A stretch of 39,755 nt of DNA, taken from contig NZ_NBBJ01000008.1 in the NCBI RefSeq assembly GCF_002197665.1, positions 1 to 39,755 of the forward strand, written 5' to 3'. Both the position numbers and the translations under genes were made by a program. Of this stretch, positions 9,536 to 19,133 are shown piece by piece. This stretch comes from Sphingomonas mucosissima (GTDB lineage: Bacteria; Pseudomonadota; Alphaproteobacteria; Sphingomonadales; Sphingomonadaceae). The notes below the pieces were generated by a model that made no database searches, was not told where the DNA came from, and saw only the letters and a list, made by a program, of their open reading frames with translations. Position 1 is the stretch's first letter. Every line of letters begins with the position of its first letter.

Positions 9536-11202
9536 GTGCATAGTGCTGGCCTTCGCAGGCCCGTGGCGGCGCTGCCGATCATGATTGCGGCAGTGAGCGA
9601 CTTGACGATCCTGCTGCTTTTGCTTGCGGTGCTTGGCTTGCTCGCAGTGCAGCTTGCGCGGCGGCAACGCGCCCTTCGAGGCGAAATCGCGCTCCTGCTG
9701 GGCAGGATAGATCGGATCAGCGAAGGCAATTTCGACGCGGACCTGCCCCCGGCGCACTCGCCGGAGTTCGGTCAGCTGTCCGACGCGATTTCCCAAATGG
9801 CACAGCGATTGAAGCAGACGATCGACGGTCTGCATGAGGTAGCCCAGCGGGACACCCTCACTCTCCTCCACAATCGCTCGTCCTTCGAACGCTCGGTCGA
9901 GCGCCAACTGAAAAAGGACGACGGCAACGCTGCCTTCCTCTTCATCGATCTGGACGGTTTCAAATCCGTCAACGATGCGCTGGGCCACAATCTCGGCGAC
10001 CGGCTGTTGCAGGTGGTGTCCGATCGCCTGAAGCTCGCGTCGCGGATCGACGAACCGAATGTTGCGGAGACCGGCAGTCCCGGAGACCGGCCCGAGATGG
10101 TCACGCTTGCCCGATTCGGCGGCGACGAATTCGTCGTGTTCCTTTCGGGAAGCGCATCCGAGCCCATCGCGGAGAAGGTGGCGGCCCGAATCCTGCGGGT
10201 GATCAGCGAGCCCTTTGAACTTGGACCGCACGTTGCGAAGATCGGCGCGTCGATTGGTATCGCTCTCGCGGGCAAGCACGGCAAATCCTATTCTGAACTG
10301 CTGCGGGCGGCCGACGCCGCGATGTACCATGCCAAGCGCTCGGGCCGGAGCCGATATGAGGTTTATTCGTCCGCGCTTGACGAGGAAGTGCTGCGCATCG
10401 CCGAGCAGGAGCAGGAACTGCGCGAGGCGCTGACCCGAGGCGAGTTCGAGCTCTACTTCCAACCCCTTTTTGACTGCCGAACCTTGAGCCTCAGTTCGGC
10501 CGAGGCGCTTCTGCGCTGGCGTCACCCTAAACGCGGATTGATCCTGCCAGGCGAGTTTATCCCGATGGCCGAGCGGGCGAACCTGATGAACGCGATCGGC
10601 GAGTGGGTGATCGGCGAGGCAGCGCGGCGCATCGCCGAGTTCGCCGAAGCCGGGCGACCGCTGCGAATCGCCGTCAATGTCTCGCCCAATCAATTGCAGA
10701 CGGTGGAATTCATCGCCGTCGTGAAGGCGTCTCTGCAGCGGTTCAATGCGCCGCCCCACTTGCTTGAGCTGGAAATCACCGAGGATGTCGCGATGCGCGA
10801 CGTTGCGCTCGCAGCGGACCGCCTGGCGCGGATCGCGCGTCTCGGCGTGTCCGTCGCGATTGACGATTTCGGCACGGGCTATTTTCCAATCTGGCCAGTT
10901 TGATCGACATGCCATTCTCGCGGCTGAAGCTGGATCGCTCGCTCGTGCAGAATCTCACTGTTCGTTCGGAAGCGCAGGTGCTGGCGCAAACCATCATTTC
11001 CATGGCCAACAGCCTTGGCTTGCACTCCATTGCCGAAGGTGTGGAAACACGCGACCAGCTGGAACTGCTCTCCGTCATGGGCTGCGACGAGGTGCAGGGA
11101 TATTTGCTGTCCCGACCAATCAGTCACAGCGACCTCGAGGACTTGCTCGCAAACCCTGGAACGCACGTCCGAACCAACACGTCGCTCGCTGAAGCCGCGT
11201 AG
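9536..11202 (+). pseudogene. Membrane GGDEF-EAL protein, frameshifted in EAL
   Basis: The start is GTG 9536 with GGAG 5 nt upstream. A membrane helix (about residues 22-42) leads into a HAMP-like linker (about 43-95), a GGDEF domain with intact GGDEF at 195-199, and an EAL domain with EAL at 323-325, LELEITE at 410-416 and DDFGTG at 443-448. Directly after Y449 the frame fails: the bases read TATTTTCCAATCTG, where TATTCCAATCTG would give the family pattern GTGYSNLASL. Two extra T (or one missing base) shift translation to a stop at about 10903. The remaining EAL part (LKLDRSLV, IAEGVET, CDEVQGYLLSRP) continues in another frame to 11202. As read, the cyclase domain would be made but the phosphodiesterase domain would be cut off. 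It lies 29 bp before the TonB receptor gene and is probably in its operon. A homopolymer sequencing error is the main alternative. Confidence 0.88.
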
Positions 11203-11231
11203 CGCTCAACTGAAATCTCCTGTGAGGCAAC

Positions 11232-13310
11232 GTGCATAAACTCGGAATCTGTTTGCTTGCAGGGGCATCGATGATGCTGCCGGGGCTGGCGCCTGCGGAA
11301 GCAAAGAATCTTCCAGCGTCTGACGCAGCTTCGATCGGGGATGATCCAGGCTCGCTGCTCGACATGTCGCTGGAGGACTTGCTCTCGCTCGAGTCCACTT
11401 CTGTCGCCAAAAAGCGGCAGCGGGTGCAGGATTCCGCCGCTGCGGTTTATGTCATAACTCAGGAAGACATCCGGCGCTCCGCGGCCAGTTCGATACCCGA
11501 ACTCCTTCGCCAAGTGCCCGGCGTCGAAGTCGGCGTTCAGCAGAACGGTGGTTATGCGATCTCGATCCGCGGCTTTAACAGCCGCCTGGCCAATTCGCTG
11601 CTCGTGATGGTGGACGGCCGCTCGATCTACGTTTCGACGCTTTCCGGCACATTTTGGGATCAGTTGATGATCCCTTTAGGAGATCTCGAGCGGATTGAGG
11701 TCGTTCGTGGCCCGGGCGCCACGCTTTGGGGCGCGAACGCAGTAAACGGCGTCATCAACATCATCACGAAGCATTCCGCCGCGACGCTGGGCGCTAGCGC
11801 TGATGCGCGCGTCAGCACGCGGAGGCAGGAAGCGAGCCTGTCGTGGGGAGACCGCCTGACCGAGACGCTGAGTTACCGCCTTCATGCGAACTGGCGGCGT
11901 GAAAAGGGGCCGCAATATGCCGACGGCTCCGACCTGGCGCGGCGCTGGATCGGCAAGGATGCAGGGCTGCGGGTCGACTGGGAACCAGACACCGCCAATG
12001 CCGTCACCTTGCAGGGAGGATACGGCGACGGACGCTTCGATGCTCCGTTCAACTTCATCAGCGCGGACTATCTCGAGCCCGGCTACGTCCAAGTCCAAAC
12101 CGAAAACGATTTCAACGCATGGAACGTGCTGGGCCGCTGGACGCATCAGTCGAGCAAAAACCTAGATCTTTCGCTCCAGGCAACGTTTGATCAGGTCGGC
12201 CGCTCGGAATTCGACGGCCTCCGCCTGCACTGGCAGCAAGCGGCTATCGATGCGGGCCTACGCTGGAAAGCGAGCGATCGGCATGAGCTTAATATGGGCG
12301 TCGGCACGCGCATCATGCGCGATACCTTGTCGGGCTGCTCCGTATTCTACTGCCCAAGCCGACCGAAGAACACCGATCGGTGGGTCAGCGGCTACATACA
12401 GGACGACATCACCCTTGTTCCGGATCGTCTGCGCCTGACAATCGGCACGAAGGTAGAAGACAACAACTTCACCGGCTTCGAAATCCAGCCGAGCGCCCGC
12501 CTGTTCTTCCGAGCCTCGCCATCCGTCGCCCTTTGGGGAGGAGTGTCGCGCGCGGTGCGCACGCCTTCGCGGTTCGAGCGCGACGCTGTGATGTCGATCA
12601 CGGTCATGCTGCCCGGGGAGCCGCAGAACCCCTTCCCACTGCCGCTGTACGGCAGGTATTATGGCCAGCCTACGCGAGCCGCCGAGGAGCTTCTGGCATG
12701 GGAAGCCGGCACGCGCGTTCAGCTGCCGCACGGCTGGGCTTTGGACGTCGCCGGCTATTACAACGATTACCAAAAGATCGGCGCCGTGCGTCTGCTGGGC
12801 ACCGCGCCGATCTTTGTCGCTCCTTACCCGGTTCCGGTCGGCATTCAGGTTGACGGCCAAATGCAAGGCCTGGCGAAAACCCACACCTGGGGTGCCGAAG
12901 CGGTTCTCACCGGCCGCCTCAGTCCGTGGTGGAAGGTCGAAGCTACCTGGTCGCACTTCGACTATTCGGTCGAGGACGATCCGCTCACCGGGCAACCACA
13001 TAATCTTATATTTCCGCTGGAGGGTTCGCCCCGCAACCAGCTCGGCATGCGCAACTCGATGGACTTCGGAGAACGTGCTTCGCTGGATACCCAGCTGCGC
13101 TATGTCTCGAGTGTCGCGGGTGGGATGATCCCTGCGTACGTCGGCGGTGACGTCCGGCTGACCTATCGTCCGTTCGAGGGCGTCGAGCTCTCGATGGTCG
13201 GGGAAAACCTGTTCGGAAAGCGCAGGGCCGAATTCACGCAGCCTTATATCCAAGCGCCGATCGCCTACGTGCCGCGGAGCGTCTCGATCCAGGCGCGAGC
13301 GCGATTTTGA
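11232..13310 (+). CDS. TonB-dependent receptor of the YfiR-linked type
   Basis: A 692-residue outer-membrane beta-barrel receptor that imports or senses a ligand using TonB energy. GTG 11232 follows GAGG by 4 nt and opens a signal peptide ending near APAEA (about residue 24). A short N-terminal segment containing SLEDLLSLESTSVAKK is followed by the plug domain: VYVITQEDIRRS, PELLRQVPGVEV, ISIRGFNSR, VMVDGRSIYV, and IEVVRGPGATLWGANAVNGVINI. The barrel ends in aromatic ARARF, the normal outer-membrane end. The SLEDLLxLxxTSVxKK start is typical of receptors encoded beside YfiR-family proteins and sensor kinases. It is followed by exactly such genes, so a sensing role is likely. The ligand is unknown; no vitamin B12 or heme motif was recognised. 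Confidence 0.92.
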   Translation: MHKLGICLLAGASMMLPGLAPAEAKNLPASDAASIGDDPGSLLDMSLEDLLSLESTSVAKKRQRVQDSAAAVYVITQEDIRRSAASSIPELLRQVPGVEVGVQQNGGYAISIRGFNSRLANSLLVMVDGRSIYVSTLSGTFWDQLMIPLGDLERIEVVRGPGATLWGANAVNGVINIITKHSAATLGASADARVSTRRQEASLSWGDRLTETLSYRLHANWRREKGPQYADGSDLARRWIGKDAGLRVDWEPDTANAVTLQGGYGDGRFDAPFNFISADYLEPGYVQVQTENDFNAWNVLGRWTHQSSKNLDLSLQATFDQVGRSEFDGLRLHWQQAAIDAGLRWKASDRHELNMGVGTRIMRDTLSGCSVFYCPSRPKNTDRWVSGYIQDDITLVPDRLRLTIGTKVEDNNFTGFEIQPSARLFFRASPSVALWGGVSRAVRTPSRFERDAVMSITVMLPGEPQNPFPLPLYGRYYGQPTRAAEELLAWEAGTRVQLPHGWALDVAGYYNDYQKIGAVRLLGTAPIFVAPYPVPVGIQVDGQMQGLAKTHTWGAEAVLTGRLSPWWKVEATWSHFDYSVEDDPLTGQPHNLIFPLEGSPRNQLGMRNSMDFGERASLDTQLRYVSSVAGGMIPAYVGGDVRLTYRPFEGVELSMVGENLFGKRRAEFTQPYIQAPIAYVPRSVSIQARARF

Positions 13311-13318
13311 GGGGCGGA

Positions 13319-13837
13319 ATGGCCATGCGCATGCTTCTCCCCACCGCTCGGACTTTCTTGATCGGTGCGGCAGCCCTCCTGGGCTGCGGGCCGGCTGGCG
13401 CGCAGAACGCCGACGCAGGCAAGCTGAAAGCGGCGATCATCTACAACATAATCCGCTTCGTCGCTTTCACACCAAATGTCAGCGCGCCGCTGTCACTTTG
13501 CCTTGCGCGCAATGCTGCCATTCCTCGTGAGCTCGCGGCACTGAACGGACAGCGGGCGGGCAATCGGGCCATCGCCTTGATCGGCCTTGATGCCACGAAT
13601 GCGGGAAGCTGCAACGTGGTCTATCTCGGCAACTCCGTCGCCGATATTCCGAAGGTGCGGCAGCGCGGCGTTCTGGTCATCGCGGACGGTGCGGGTGTCC
13701 TGCCGGCGGGCGGCACGATCGGCCTTGTGCAAACCGGAGAGCAAATTCGCTTCGAGGTGAACGTCGGCGCCGCGCGCCAGGACAAGGTAGTGATCAGCTC
13801 CAAACTGCTCCGGCTTGCCGCTCGGGTGCAGCAATGA
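13319..13837 (+). CDS. YfiR family (DUF4154) periplasmic protein
   Basis: A small secreted protein of about 172 residues. ATG 13319 is preceded by AGGGG. ATG 13325 and 13331 are also possible. The signal peptide ends near AGAQ. The mature part matches the YfiR fold: LKAAIIYNIIRFVAF near the start, CLARN, a central VVYLGNS, VLVIADGAGVLPAGG, then FEVNVGAARQDKVVISSKLLRLAARV at the end, which is the family's most conserved segment. In Pseudomonas, YfiR holds the diguanylate cyclase YfiN inactive from the periplasm; other members sit beside TonB receptors and hybrid kinases. Here it starts 8 bp after the receptor and overlaps the kinase start by ATGA. It probably relays an envelope or receptor state to that kinase or to the upstream GGDEF protein. 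Confidence 0.9.
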   Translation: MAMRMLLPTARTFLIGAAALLGCGPAGAQNADAGKLKAAIIYNIIRFVAFTPNVSAPLSLCLARNAAIPRELAALNGQRAGNRAIALIGLDATNAGSCNVVYLGNSVADIPKVRQRGVLVIADGAGVLPAGGTIGLVQTGEQIRFEVNVGAARQDKVVISSKLLRLAARVQQ

Positions 13838-16083
13838 AGGTGAAGCCGGCGCAGCTCCTGACCGGCCAGCTGCCCTTCCGTACTCTCCTGACAGTTGTAA
13901 CGGCGACTGCGGTTGCGTTTGCCTTGCTGCTGTCGTGCCTAGGCGTCATCGGGCTGCAATACCGCGGGGACCGCAGCAATGCCGAACGGCGCTACGCCCA
14001 GATCGCGCGCGTTATCACTTCCAACATCGGCGCTGCCATCCTGTTCGGCGATCGGGCGGCGGCGCAGGAGAACATCGCTTCCGTCTCCGGTATCTCCGAT
14101 ATTGGCTGGGTCCGCGCGTTTGACCGCGAGGGCCGATTGATTGCGGAGTTCAGCGGCAACGTCGCCGAGGCCGGCTCGCTGGAAGAAGTCGACTATCCCG
14201 TCCTTGTCGATGGCGAGCACCAGGGTGAGCTGCGCATGGGCGTTCACTATCGCGGGCTTGGCGAAATCGCCGCCGAGATTACCTGGATCGCGCTTGGCCT
14301 GTTCATGGTGTGCTTGGTCATGGCACTGATCGTGGCGCGGTGGCTGGGGGTGATCGGATTCCGTCCGCTCGATCGCCTGCTCGAAGCCATGCGCCGGATC
14401 ACGTCGTCGGGTGACTTCAGCATCCGCCTCAAGCCTGAGCCCGATCCGGACTTCCATACCATCTCGGCCAGCTTCAACACGATGCTCGCCGAAATCGAGG
14501 TGCGCAACGCGCGCCTCTCTGACACGGCTGCAGAGCTCCTGCAGGCGCGCGACGAAGCGCAGGAGGCCAGCATGGCGAAGTCGCAGTTCTTGGCCAACAT
14601 GAGCCATGAGCTGCGCACACCGCTTAACGCGATCATTGGCTACACGGACGTGTTGCAAGAGGAGCTCGTCGAGGCCGGTCTCGATCGTTCCGTGGAGGAT
14701 GTTCACTGGATTCACAGTTCTGCGCGCCAGCTGCTGACCCTTATCAACGGCATTCTCGATCTGTCCAAGATCGAGGCCGGGCGCATGGACCTGGAAGTGC
14801 AAGAGTTCGCGGTCGCCGAGGTGCTACGCGAAGTAACCGCAATGCTCGATCCGATCGCCACGCGGAAGGGCAACATGCTGCACATGCAAATCGACCAGAG
14901 TGTCGGCAAGGCAGTCAGCGATTCCGTGAAGCTGCGCCAGTGTTTGCTGAACCTGGGCAGTAATGCCTGCAAGTTCACCGAAAATGGCCACGTATTCATC
15001 CTCGCCCGCGCGGAAGAGGATGATCTCGTGTTCAGCGTCTCCGACACTGGCATCGGGATCACAGAGGATGAGCTGAACCGGCTGTTTCAGCCGTTCGTCC
15101 AGGCGGACGCCTCCACGACCCGCCGGTACGGCGGCACCGGCCTTGGCCTTACGATCACCTGGCGCTTCGCTGAACTGCTCGGAGGTTCGATCGCGGTGGA
15201 AAGTGTGCCAGGCGAGGGCTCGACCTTTACGCTTCGCATCAAGGCTGACCTGCAGCGACAGGCGGCGGACGAAGAAGCTGCGGAACTTATTGCCCTGCCC
15301 GTCCAAGCCGCGGTACAGCGGACGTCTGGTCGCCCGCTCGCGTTGATCGTCGACGATGAACCGAGCGCTATGCAGTTGCTAGCCAGGCTCGTGGATCAGG
15401 CCGGCTACGATGCCATTTGCGCGAACGGTGGCGAAGAGGGCCTGGCCATGGCGCAGCAGGCCAAGCCTGACCTGATCCTGCTCGACATCGGCATGCCCGT
15501 AGTGAGTGGGTGGCAGGTGCTGGAGGCGCTGGCGGACGACCGGCATCTCCTGTCGATACCAACAGTGGTCGTCACCGTGGACGATGATCGCCGACGGGCT
15601 CTTGCCGCTGGCGCAAGTGACCACCTGGTGAAGCCGGTGGATCGCACCGAGCTGACGGACATTCTTCAACAATATTCCTCACGCCGCACCGGCAAGGTGC
15701 TGATCGTCGAGGACGATCTGGCCACCGGGCGGCTTCACGAGCGCGGGATCGCCCAGATGGGCTACGAGACGAAGGTCGTCGACAACGGGCGCGATGCGCT
15801 TGCCGCGCTGGAAAGCGCGAATTTCGGGTTCGTGGTCACGGATCTCAGGATGCCGCACATCGATGGTTTCCAGCTGATCGAAACGATCAGCGCGATGCCC
15901 GAAGTCAGTCGCCCTCGCGTGATTGTGGTCACCGGAAAGGTGCTGGACGAAGATGAGACGCGGCAGCTCGACGGGAAGGTGATGCGCCTGCTGTCCAAGA
16001 ACGGCCTGTCTCCGCGCAAGTTAGCGGAGAATCTCGCACGGGCATCGAGCGACCCGATGGCTTTTCACGGGTTTGCCGCATGA
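13834..16083 (+). CDS. Hybrid sensor histidine kinase with two receiver domains
   Basis: A 749-residue inner-membrane kinase. Membrane segments at about 19-41 and 150-170 enclose a 110-residue periplasmic sensor of the type found in YfiN-like and kinase partners of YfiR ([20 protein letters not shown]). A HAMP domain (about 172-225) follows, then the H-box [17 protein letters not shown] with H258, N-box LGSNACKF, G1 DTGIG and G2 GTGLGLT. Two receiver domains come next: one with D551 and K600, and a second with D670 and K722 (LLSKN, less canonical). The ATGA overlaps on both sides join it to the YfiR-like gene upstream and the response regulator downstream, so all three are translated together. 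The periplasmic sensor is the obvious docking place for the YfiR-like protein. Confidence 0.93.
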   Translation: MKVKPAQLLTGQLPFRTLLTVVTATAVAFALLLSCLGVIGLQYRGDRSNAERRYAQIARVITSNIGAAILFGDRAAAQENIASVSGISDIGWVRAFDREGRLIAEFSGNVAEAGSLEEVDYPVLVDGEHQGELRMGVHYRGLGEIAAEITWIALGLFMVCLVMALIVARWLGVIGFRPLDRLLEAMRRITSSGDFSIRLKPEPDPDFHTISASFNTMLAEIEVRNARLSDTAAELLQARDEAQEASMAKSQFLANMSHELRTPLNAIIGYTDVLQEELVEAGLDRSVEDVHWIHSSARQLLTLINGILDLSKIEAGRMDLEVQEFAVAEVLREVTAMLDPIATRKGNMLHMQIDQSVGKAVSDSVKLRQCLLNLGSNACKFTENGHVFILARAEEDDLVFSVSDTGIGITEDELNRLFQPFVQADASTTRRYGGTGLGLTITWRFAELLGGSIAVESVPGEGSTFTLRIKADLQRQAADEEAAELIALPVQAAVQRTSGRPLALIVDDEPSAMQLLARLVDQAGYDAICANGGEEGLAMAQQAKPDLILLDIGMPVVSGWQVLEALADDRHLLSIPTVVVTVDDDRRRALAAGASDHLVKPVDRTELTDILQQYSSRRTGKVLIVEDDLATGRLHERGIAQMGYETKVVDNGRDALAALESANFGFVVTDLRMPHIDGFQLIETISAMPEVSRPRVIVVTGKVLDEDETRQLDGKVMRLLSKNGLSPRKLAENLARASSDPMAFHGFAA

Positions 16084-16832
16084 CATTTCTCGCCCCCCTC
16101 ACTCAGGCGGATACCAGAATGGCTACGATCCTCGTTGTGGATGATATGGAAGCCAATCGGGCGGTGCTTGCGCGCCGGCTGGAGAAATTCGGCTTTGAAG
16201 TGATAAGCGTGTCCAGCGGTGCTGCCGCGCTGGCACATGTTGCCAAGGCGCTGCCGGACATCATCCTGCTCGATTACATGATGCCGCAGATGAACGGCAT
16301 CGAGGTTCTGCACGAACTGCGCGGAAATTTCGCCACGCAAGAAGTGCCGGTGATCATGGTCACCGCACGCGCCGAAGCGGAGGTGACCATCGAAGCGCTG
16401 GAGGCGGGCGCCGACGATTACGTAACAAAGCCCATCGACTTCGATGTCCTGCGAGCACGGATCGAAACACAGCTTACCAAGTGCAAAGGGGCTCACCAGC
16501 TCAAGCGCGCGAATGCGGCACTTGATGAGCGGGTGACATTGCGCTCGATGGCGTTGGCGGATCTCGAGGGGGAACTTGCTCAAGAAATCAAGCTGCGCCA
16601 GGCACTTGAGCGCCAACTGGCCAACATGTCGGCTTTGCCGGGCGAGCCGCAGGCATCTGAGACGAATGGCGCAGGGCGGCAGATCTCGCCAGCCCTCCCG
16701 GCGATGCTGGCCGAGATGGAGGAGCGCTTCGATAGTTTCTTTGCCGCCATCACATCGGGGCGGACACCCAACCTTGCCCAGATGGCCGAGTTCAAGAGCC
16801 TGATTGCCCGATGCCGCCGCGGCGCCGCTTGA
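16080..16832 (+). CDS. Stand-alone response regulator with C-terminal coiled coil
   Basis: A 250-residue protein that starts in an ATGA overlap with the hybrid kinase, its evident phospho-donor. The receiver domain (about residues 14-130) has the acidic pair DD at 21-22, phospho-acceptor D65 (LLDYMMP) and K117 (VTKPID). The next 50 residues form a likely coiled coil rich in Leu, Glu and Arg (about 135-185), followed by a polar linker and a final helical region to residue 250. No DNA-binding, GGDEF, EAL, HD-GYP or cyclase domain is present, so output must be through protein contact. An in-frame ATG at residue 14 could also be used. It resembles the receiver plus coil that usually precedes an enzymatic domain. 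The loss of such a domain, or a real partner-binding role, are both possible. Confidence 0.88.
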   Translation: MTFLAPLTQADTRMATILVVDDMEANRAVLARRLEKFGFEVISVSSGAAALAHVAKALPDIILLDYMMPQMNGIEVLHELRGNFATQEVPVIMVTARAEAEVTIEALEAGADDYVTKPIDFDVLRARIETQLTKCKGAHQLKRANAALDERVTLRSMALADLEGELAQEIKLRQALERQLANMSALPGEPQASETNGAGRQISPALPAMLAEMEERFDSFFAAITSGRTPNLAQMAEFKSLIARCRRGAA

Positions 16833-16834
16833 TA

Positions 16835-17001
16835 GCCGCTCGCCCGTTCGGATTCTGAGCGACGCCGCACTGGCGATCGAAGCCGCGGCAAGCACGAGCA
16901 GCAGCGCCCGGCCGAGCAGCGCGAGCCGCCAGTCGCCGGTCACGCAGCAGCAGGCGCCATTGCTGCCGCGCGATGACCGGGACCGGCGCCGATGCGATCA
17001 G
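16835..17001 (-). pseudogene. Broken 5' end of a membrane protein after the receptor
   Basis: Directly downstream of the siderophore receptor, minus-strand translation gives PVIARQQWRLLLRDRR. After a small frame change it continues WRLALLGRALLLVLAAAS, a positively charged segment followed by a hydrophobic helix. The arrangement resembles the start of ABC-2/DUF3526-type permeases, which accompany TonB receptors in sphingomonads. It is then cut off by the response-regulator gene on the other strand. The family name is a guess; the amphipathic-then-hydrophobic pattern and the broken frame are what the sequence shows. Confidence 0.35.
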
Positions 17002-19133
17002 TAATTCGCGCGCAGCGTCACGAGGAAGTTCCGTGGCTCGCCGTAGAAGTTGTACGTGTTGATCGAGCCGACGCGCTGATAATAGACCTTGTCGAGGATG
17101 TTGTTGACGCTGACGAAAGCGCGCAGCTGATCGGTGAAGCGCCAGCCGAACTGCGCGCCCGCGATGGCAAAGGCGGCTTGTTCGCGCACACCTGCGATGC
17201 CGGCGCCGACGACGCCGCTCTGGCCGTTGACACTGGCGGCGGCAAAGGCGCCGCCCAGCGCAGCCGGCTCATAGCGCGCATAGAATTTATACTGGTGGCG
17301 CGGGGTGAAGACGTCGAAAACGGTGCCGGCCTGCGCCGCGGGCGCGACTTCATATTCGGTCTTCACATTGGTGTAGCTGGCGACAAGATCGAGGCCCGGC
17401 ATCGGACGGCCGGTCACTTCGAATTCGAAGCCTTCAATGCTCGCCTTGCCAGCTTGCACGAAAAAGCCGGGATTGGCGGTGTCCGCAAAGGCGCGGTTCT
17501 TTTCCTTGCTGCGGAAAACAGCGGCGCTGGCGTTGACCTGGCCATTGAAGAGATTGGCCTTCAGCCCGGCCTCATATTGCTCGCCAATCCGCGGATCGAG
17601 TACCGTGCCGTCAGCGCGTTGCGGGGTCTGCGGCGTGAAGATGTCCGAATAGCTGCCGTAAACCGTGACATTGTCGGTCAGGTAGTAAACCGCGCCGATG
17701 CTGGGTGTGAACTTGCCATTTGCCCGCGCGCCTTGCGTGAAGGCGGGATTGGGCGAGGGCGCGCGCGTCCACGTCTTGTTGTTGAAGTCGCTGATGCGGC
17801 CACCGGCGACAAGGGTGAAGCCCTCGAACGGACGCAGCCGCACTTGGGCGTGGAAGCCACTCTGCCGAAGGTCGGTATCGGTGCGCGAGGTGAAGGCGTA
17901 GGGCGCAATCGGGACGATATCCGGATTAAGGATCGAGAAGCGGCTGTTCGCTGGTGTTCCTCGGGCTGGCATTTGACTGCGGTTGAGGAACGAGGAGGTG
18001 CGCTTGTCCCAGCTATAGCCGACCGCCAGTTCATGCTCGCGCCCGAAGAGGGTGAACGGACCGGTGGCATAGGCGTCCACGGCGGTTTTGCCGTTCTCGC
18101 CTTCGCTCCGGCGGTTAACGTAGATGGCGGTCAGCGTGCCCGGGTCCACCCCCGTGCCGGGCTGAATAAAGGCGTCCTGCCACTCCCGAGGGATCTGGCG
18201 ATGCAGCCCGCGCACCACCAGTGACCAGTCACCGACTTGCTGCTTCACCTCGCCGGCATATTCGACCGTCGTTTCCTTGAAGAGGTTCCAGCTTGGCAGG
18301 TGCTGGAAGTTGCGCGGAAAGTTCAGGAACTGCTGGTTCGTGAGAGCAGGCTGCCCGGTCATCGGCGTTTCGGCGCGCGTGTCCTGATAGCTGAGCGAGG
18401 CGCCGATGATCGTGCTCGGCGTCAGATCATAGTCGACCGCCGCGTGGGAGGTGATCTTTCGAGTATGCGACTTCTCCTGGAAGAAGTCGCGATCGTGCAA
18501 TGCCGCCACCGCGCGCACGCGCAGGCGCCCGGTAGCGTCAACGGGGCCGCCGATGTCGAACTCGCCGCGATAATTGTTCCACGACCCCGCAGACAGCGCG
18601 CCCGAGGCGGTGAGCCGGTCCTGGCCGCGCTTGCGAATCAGGTTGATCGTGCCGCCCGGCGACCCGGAGCCACGGAACAGGCCGGTGGGCCCGCGCTGCA
18701 CCTCCAGCCGCTCGTAGATGACGAGGTCGAACTCGGGAACCCCGGAGGAGAAGGTCGAGGGCACGCCATCATAAGCATAATCCAGCACGAAGCCGCGCGC
18801 GCGGTAATCGGGATTGGTGCCGTCGAACGGCATAACCGTGACGCCGGCGACCGTCTGCAGCGCTTCGCCGATGGTGAAGAGGTTGCGATCCTCGATCTGG
18901 GTGCGCGTGACGACGCTGATCGATTGCGGGATCTCGATCAGCGGCGCCGGGCTCTTGCCAGCAACTGCCGCTTCCTTCGGCGCATAGCTGTCATCCTGCG
19001 CCAGGCCGGTGACGATGATATCGTTGCGTCGGGACTCTTCGTCCGCATCATCCGCCACCTGGGCGAAGGCGGGCAGGGCAACAAAGGACAGGCCGAGCAA
19101 AAGCCCGGCGCGCAACGACGCCTGAAACGACAC
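16998..19133 (-). CDS. TonB-dependent siderophore receptor
   Basis: A 711-residue outer-membrane receptor of the ferric-siderophore class (FhuE/FpvA-like). The start is GTG 19133 after GGGGG. The signal peptide ends with ALPAFAQ (about residue 25). The plug contains NDIIVTGLAQDDSY, IEIPQSISVVTRTQIEDRN, LQTVAGVTV, YRARGF, then YERLEVQRGPTGLFRGSGSPGGTIN, a hallmark of siderophore receptors. The barrel includes FAGAVYYLTDN-like strands (IGAVYYLTDNVTVYGSYSD region) and ends with NFLVTLRANY, with the aromatic last residue of outer-membrane barrels. The usual downstream partners (PepSY reductase or ABC genes) are missing; only a broken membrane-protein start follows. An imperfect AT-rich palindrome at 19152-19169, just upstream, may be an iron-regulator site. 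Confidence 0.93.
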   Translation of the reverse strand: MSFQASLRAGLLLGLSFVALPAFAQVADDADEESRRNDIIVTGLAQDDSYAPKEAAVAGKSPAPLIEIPQSISVVTRTQIEDRNLFTIGEALQTVAGVTVMPFDGTNPDYRARGFVLDYAYDGVPSTFSSGVPEFDLVIYERLEVQRGPTGLFRGSGSPGGTINLIRKRGQDRLTASGALSAGSWNNYRGEFDIGGPVDATGRLRVRAVAALHDRDFFQEKSHTRKITSHAAVDYDLTPSTIIGASLSYQDTRAETPMTGQPALTNQQFLNFPRNFQHLPSWNLFKETTVEYAGEVKQQVGDWSLVVRGLHRQIPREWQDAFIQPGTGVDPGTLTAIYVNRRSEGENGKTAVDAYATGPFTLFGREHELAVGYSWDKRTSSFLNRSQMPARGTPANSRFSILNPDIVPIAPYAFTSRTDTDLRQSGFHAQVRLRPFEGFTLVAGGRISDFNNKTWTRAPSPNPAFTQGARANGKFTPSIGAVYYLTDNVTVYGSYSDIFTPQTPQRADGTVLDPRIGEQYEAGLKANLFNGQVNASAAVFRSKEKNRAFADTANPGFFVQAGKASIEGFEFEVTGRPMPGLDLVASYTNVKTEYEVAPAAQAGTVFDVFTPRHQYKFYARYEPAALGGAFAAASVNGQSGVVGAGIAGVREQAAFAIAGAQFGWRFTDQLRAFVSVNNILDKVYYQRVGSINTYNFYGEPRNFLVTLRANY

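Noticed and set aside
10878..10892. Programmed ribosomal frameshift in the EAL gene
   Set aside because: The local TATTTTCC does not form a standard X-XXY-YYZ slippery site, and EAL domains are not known to use one; an indel is simpler.
9179..10915. 578-codon minus-strand open frame
   Set aside because: It lies exactly antisense to the GGDEF-EAL gene, and its protein is Arg/Gln/His-rich with no domain; the plus strand carries clear motifs.
16992..18224. 410-codon plus-strand open frame
   Set aside because: Antisense to the siderophore receptor, whose minus-strand frame has a signal peptide, plug motifs and barrel end.
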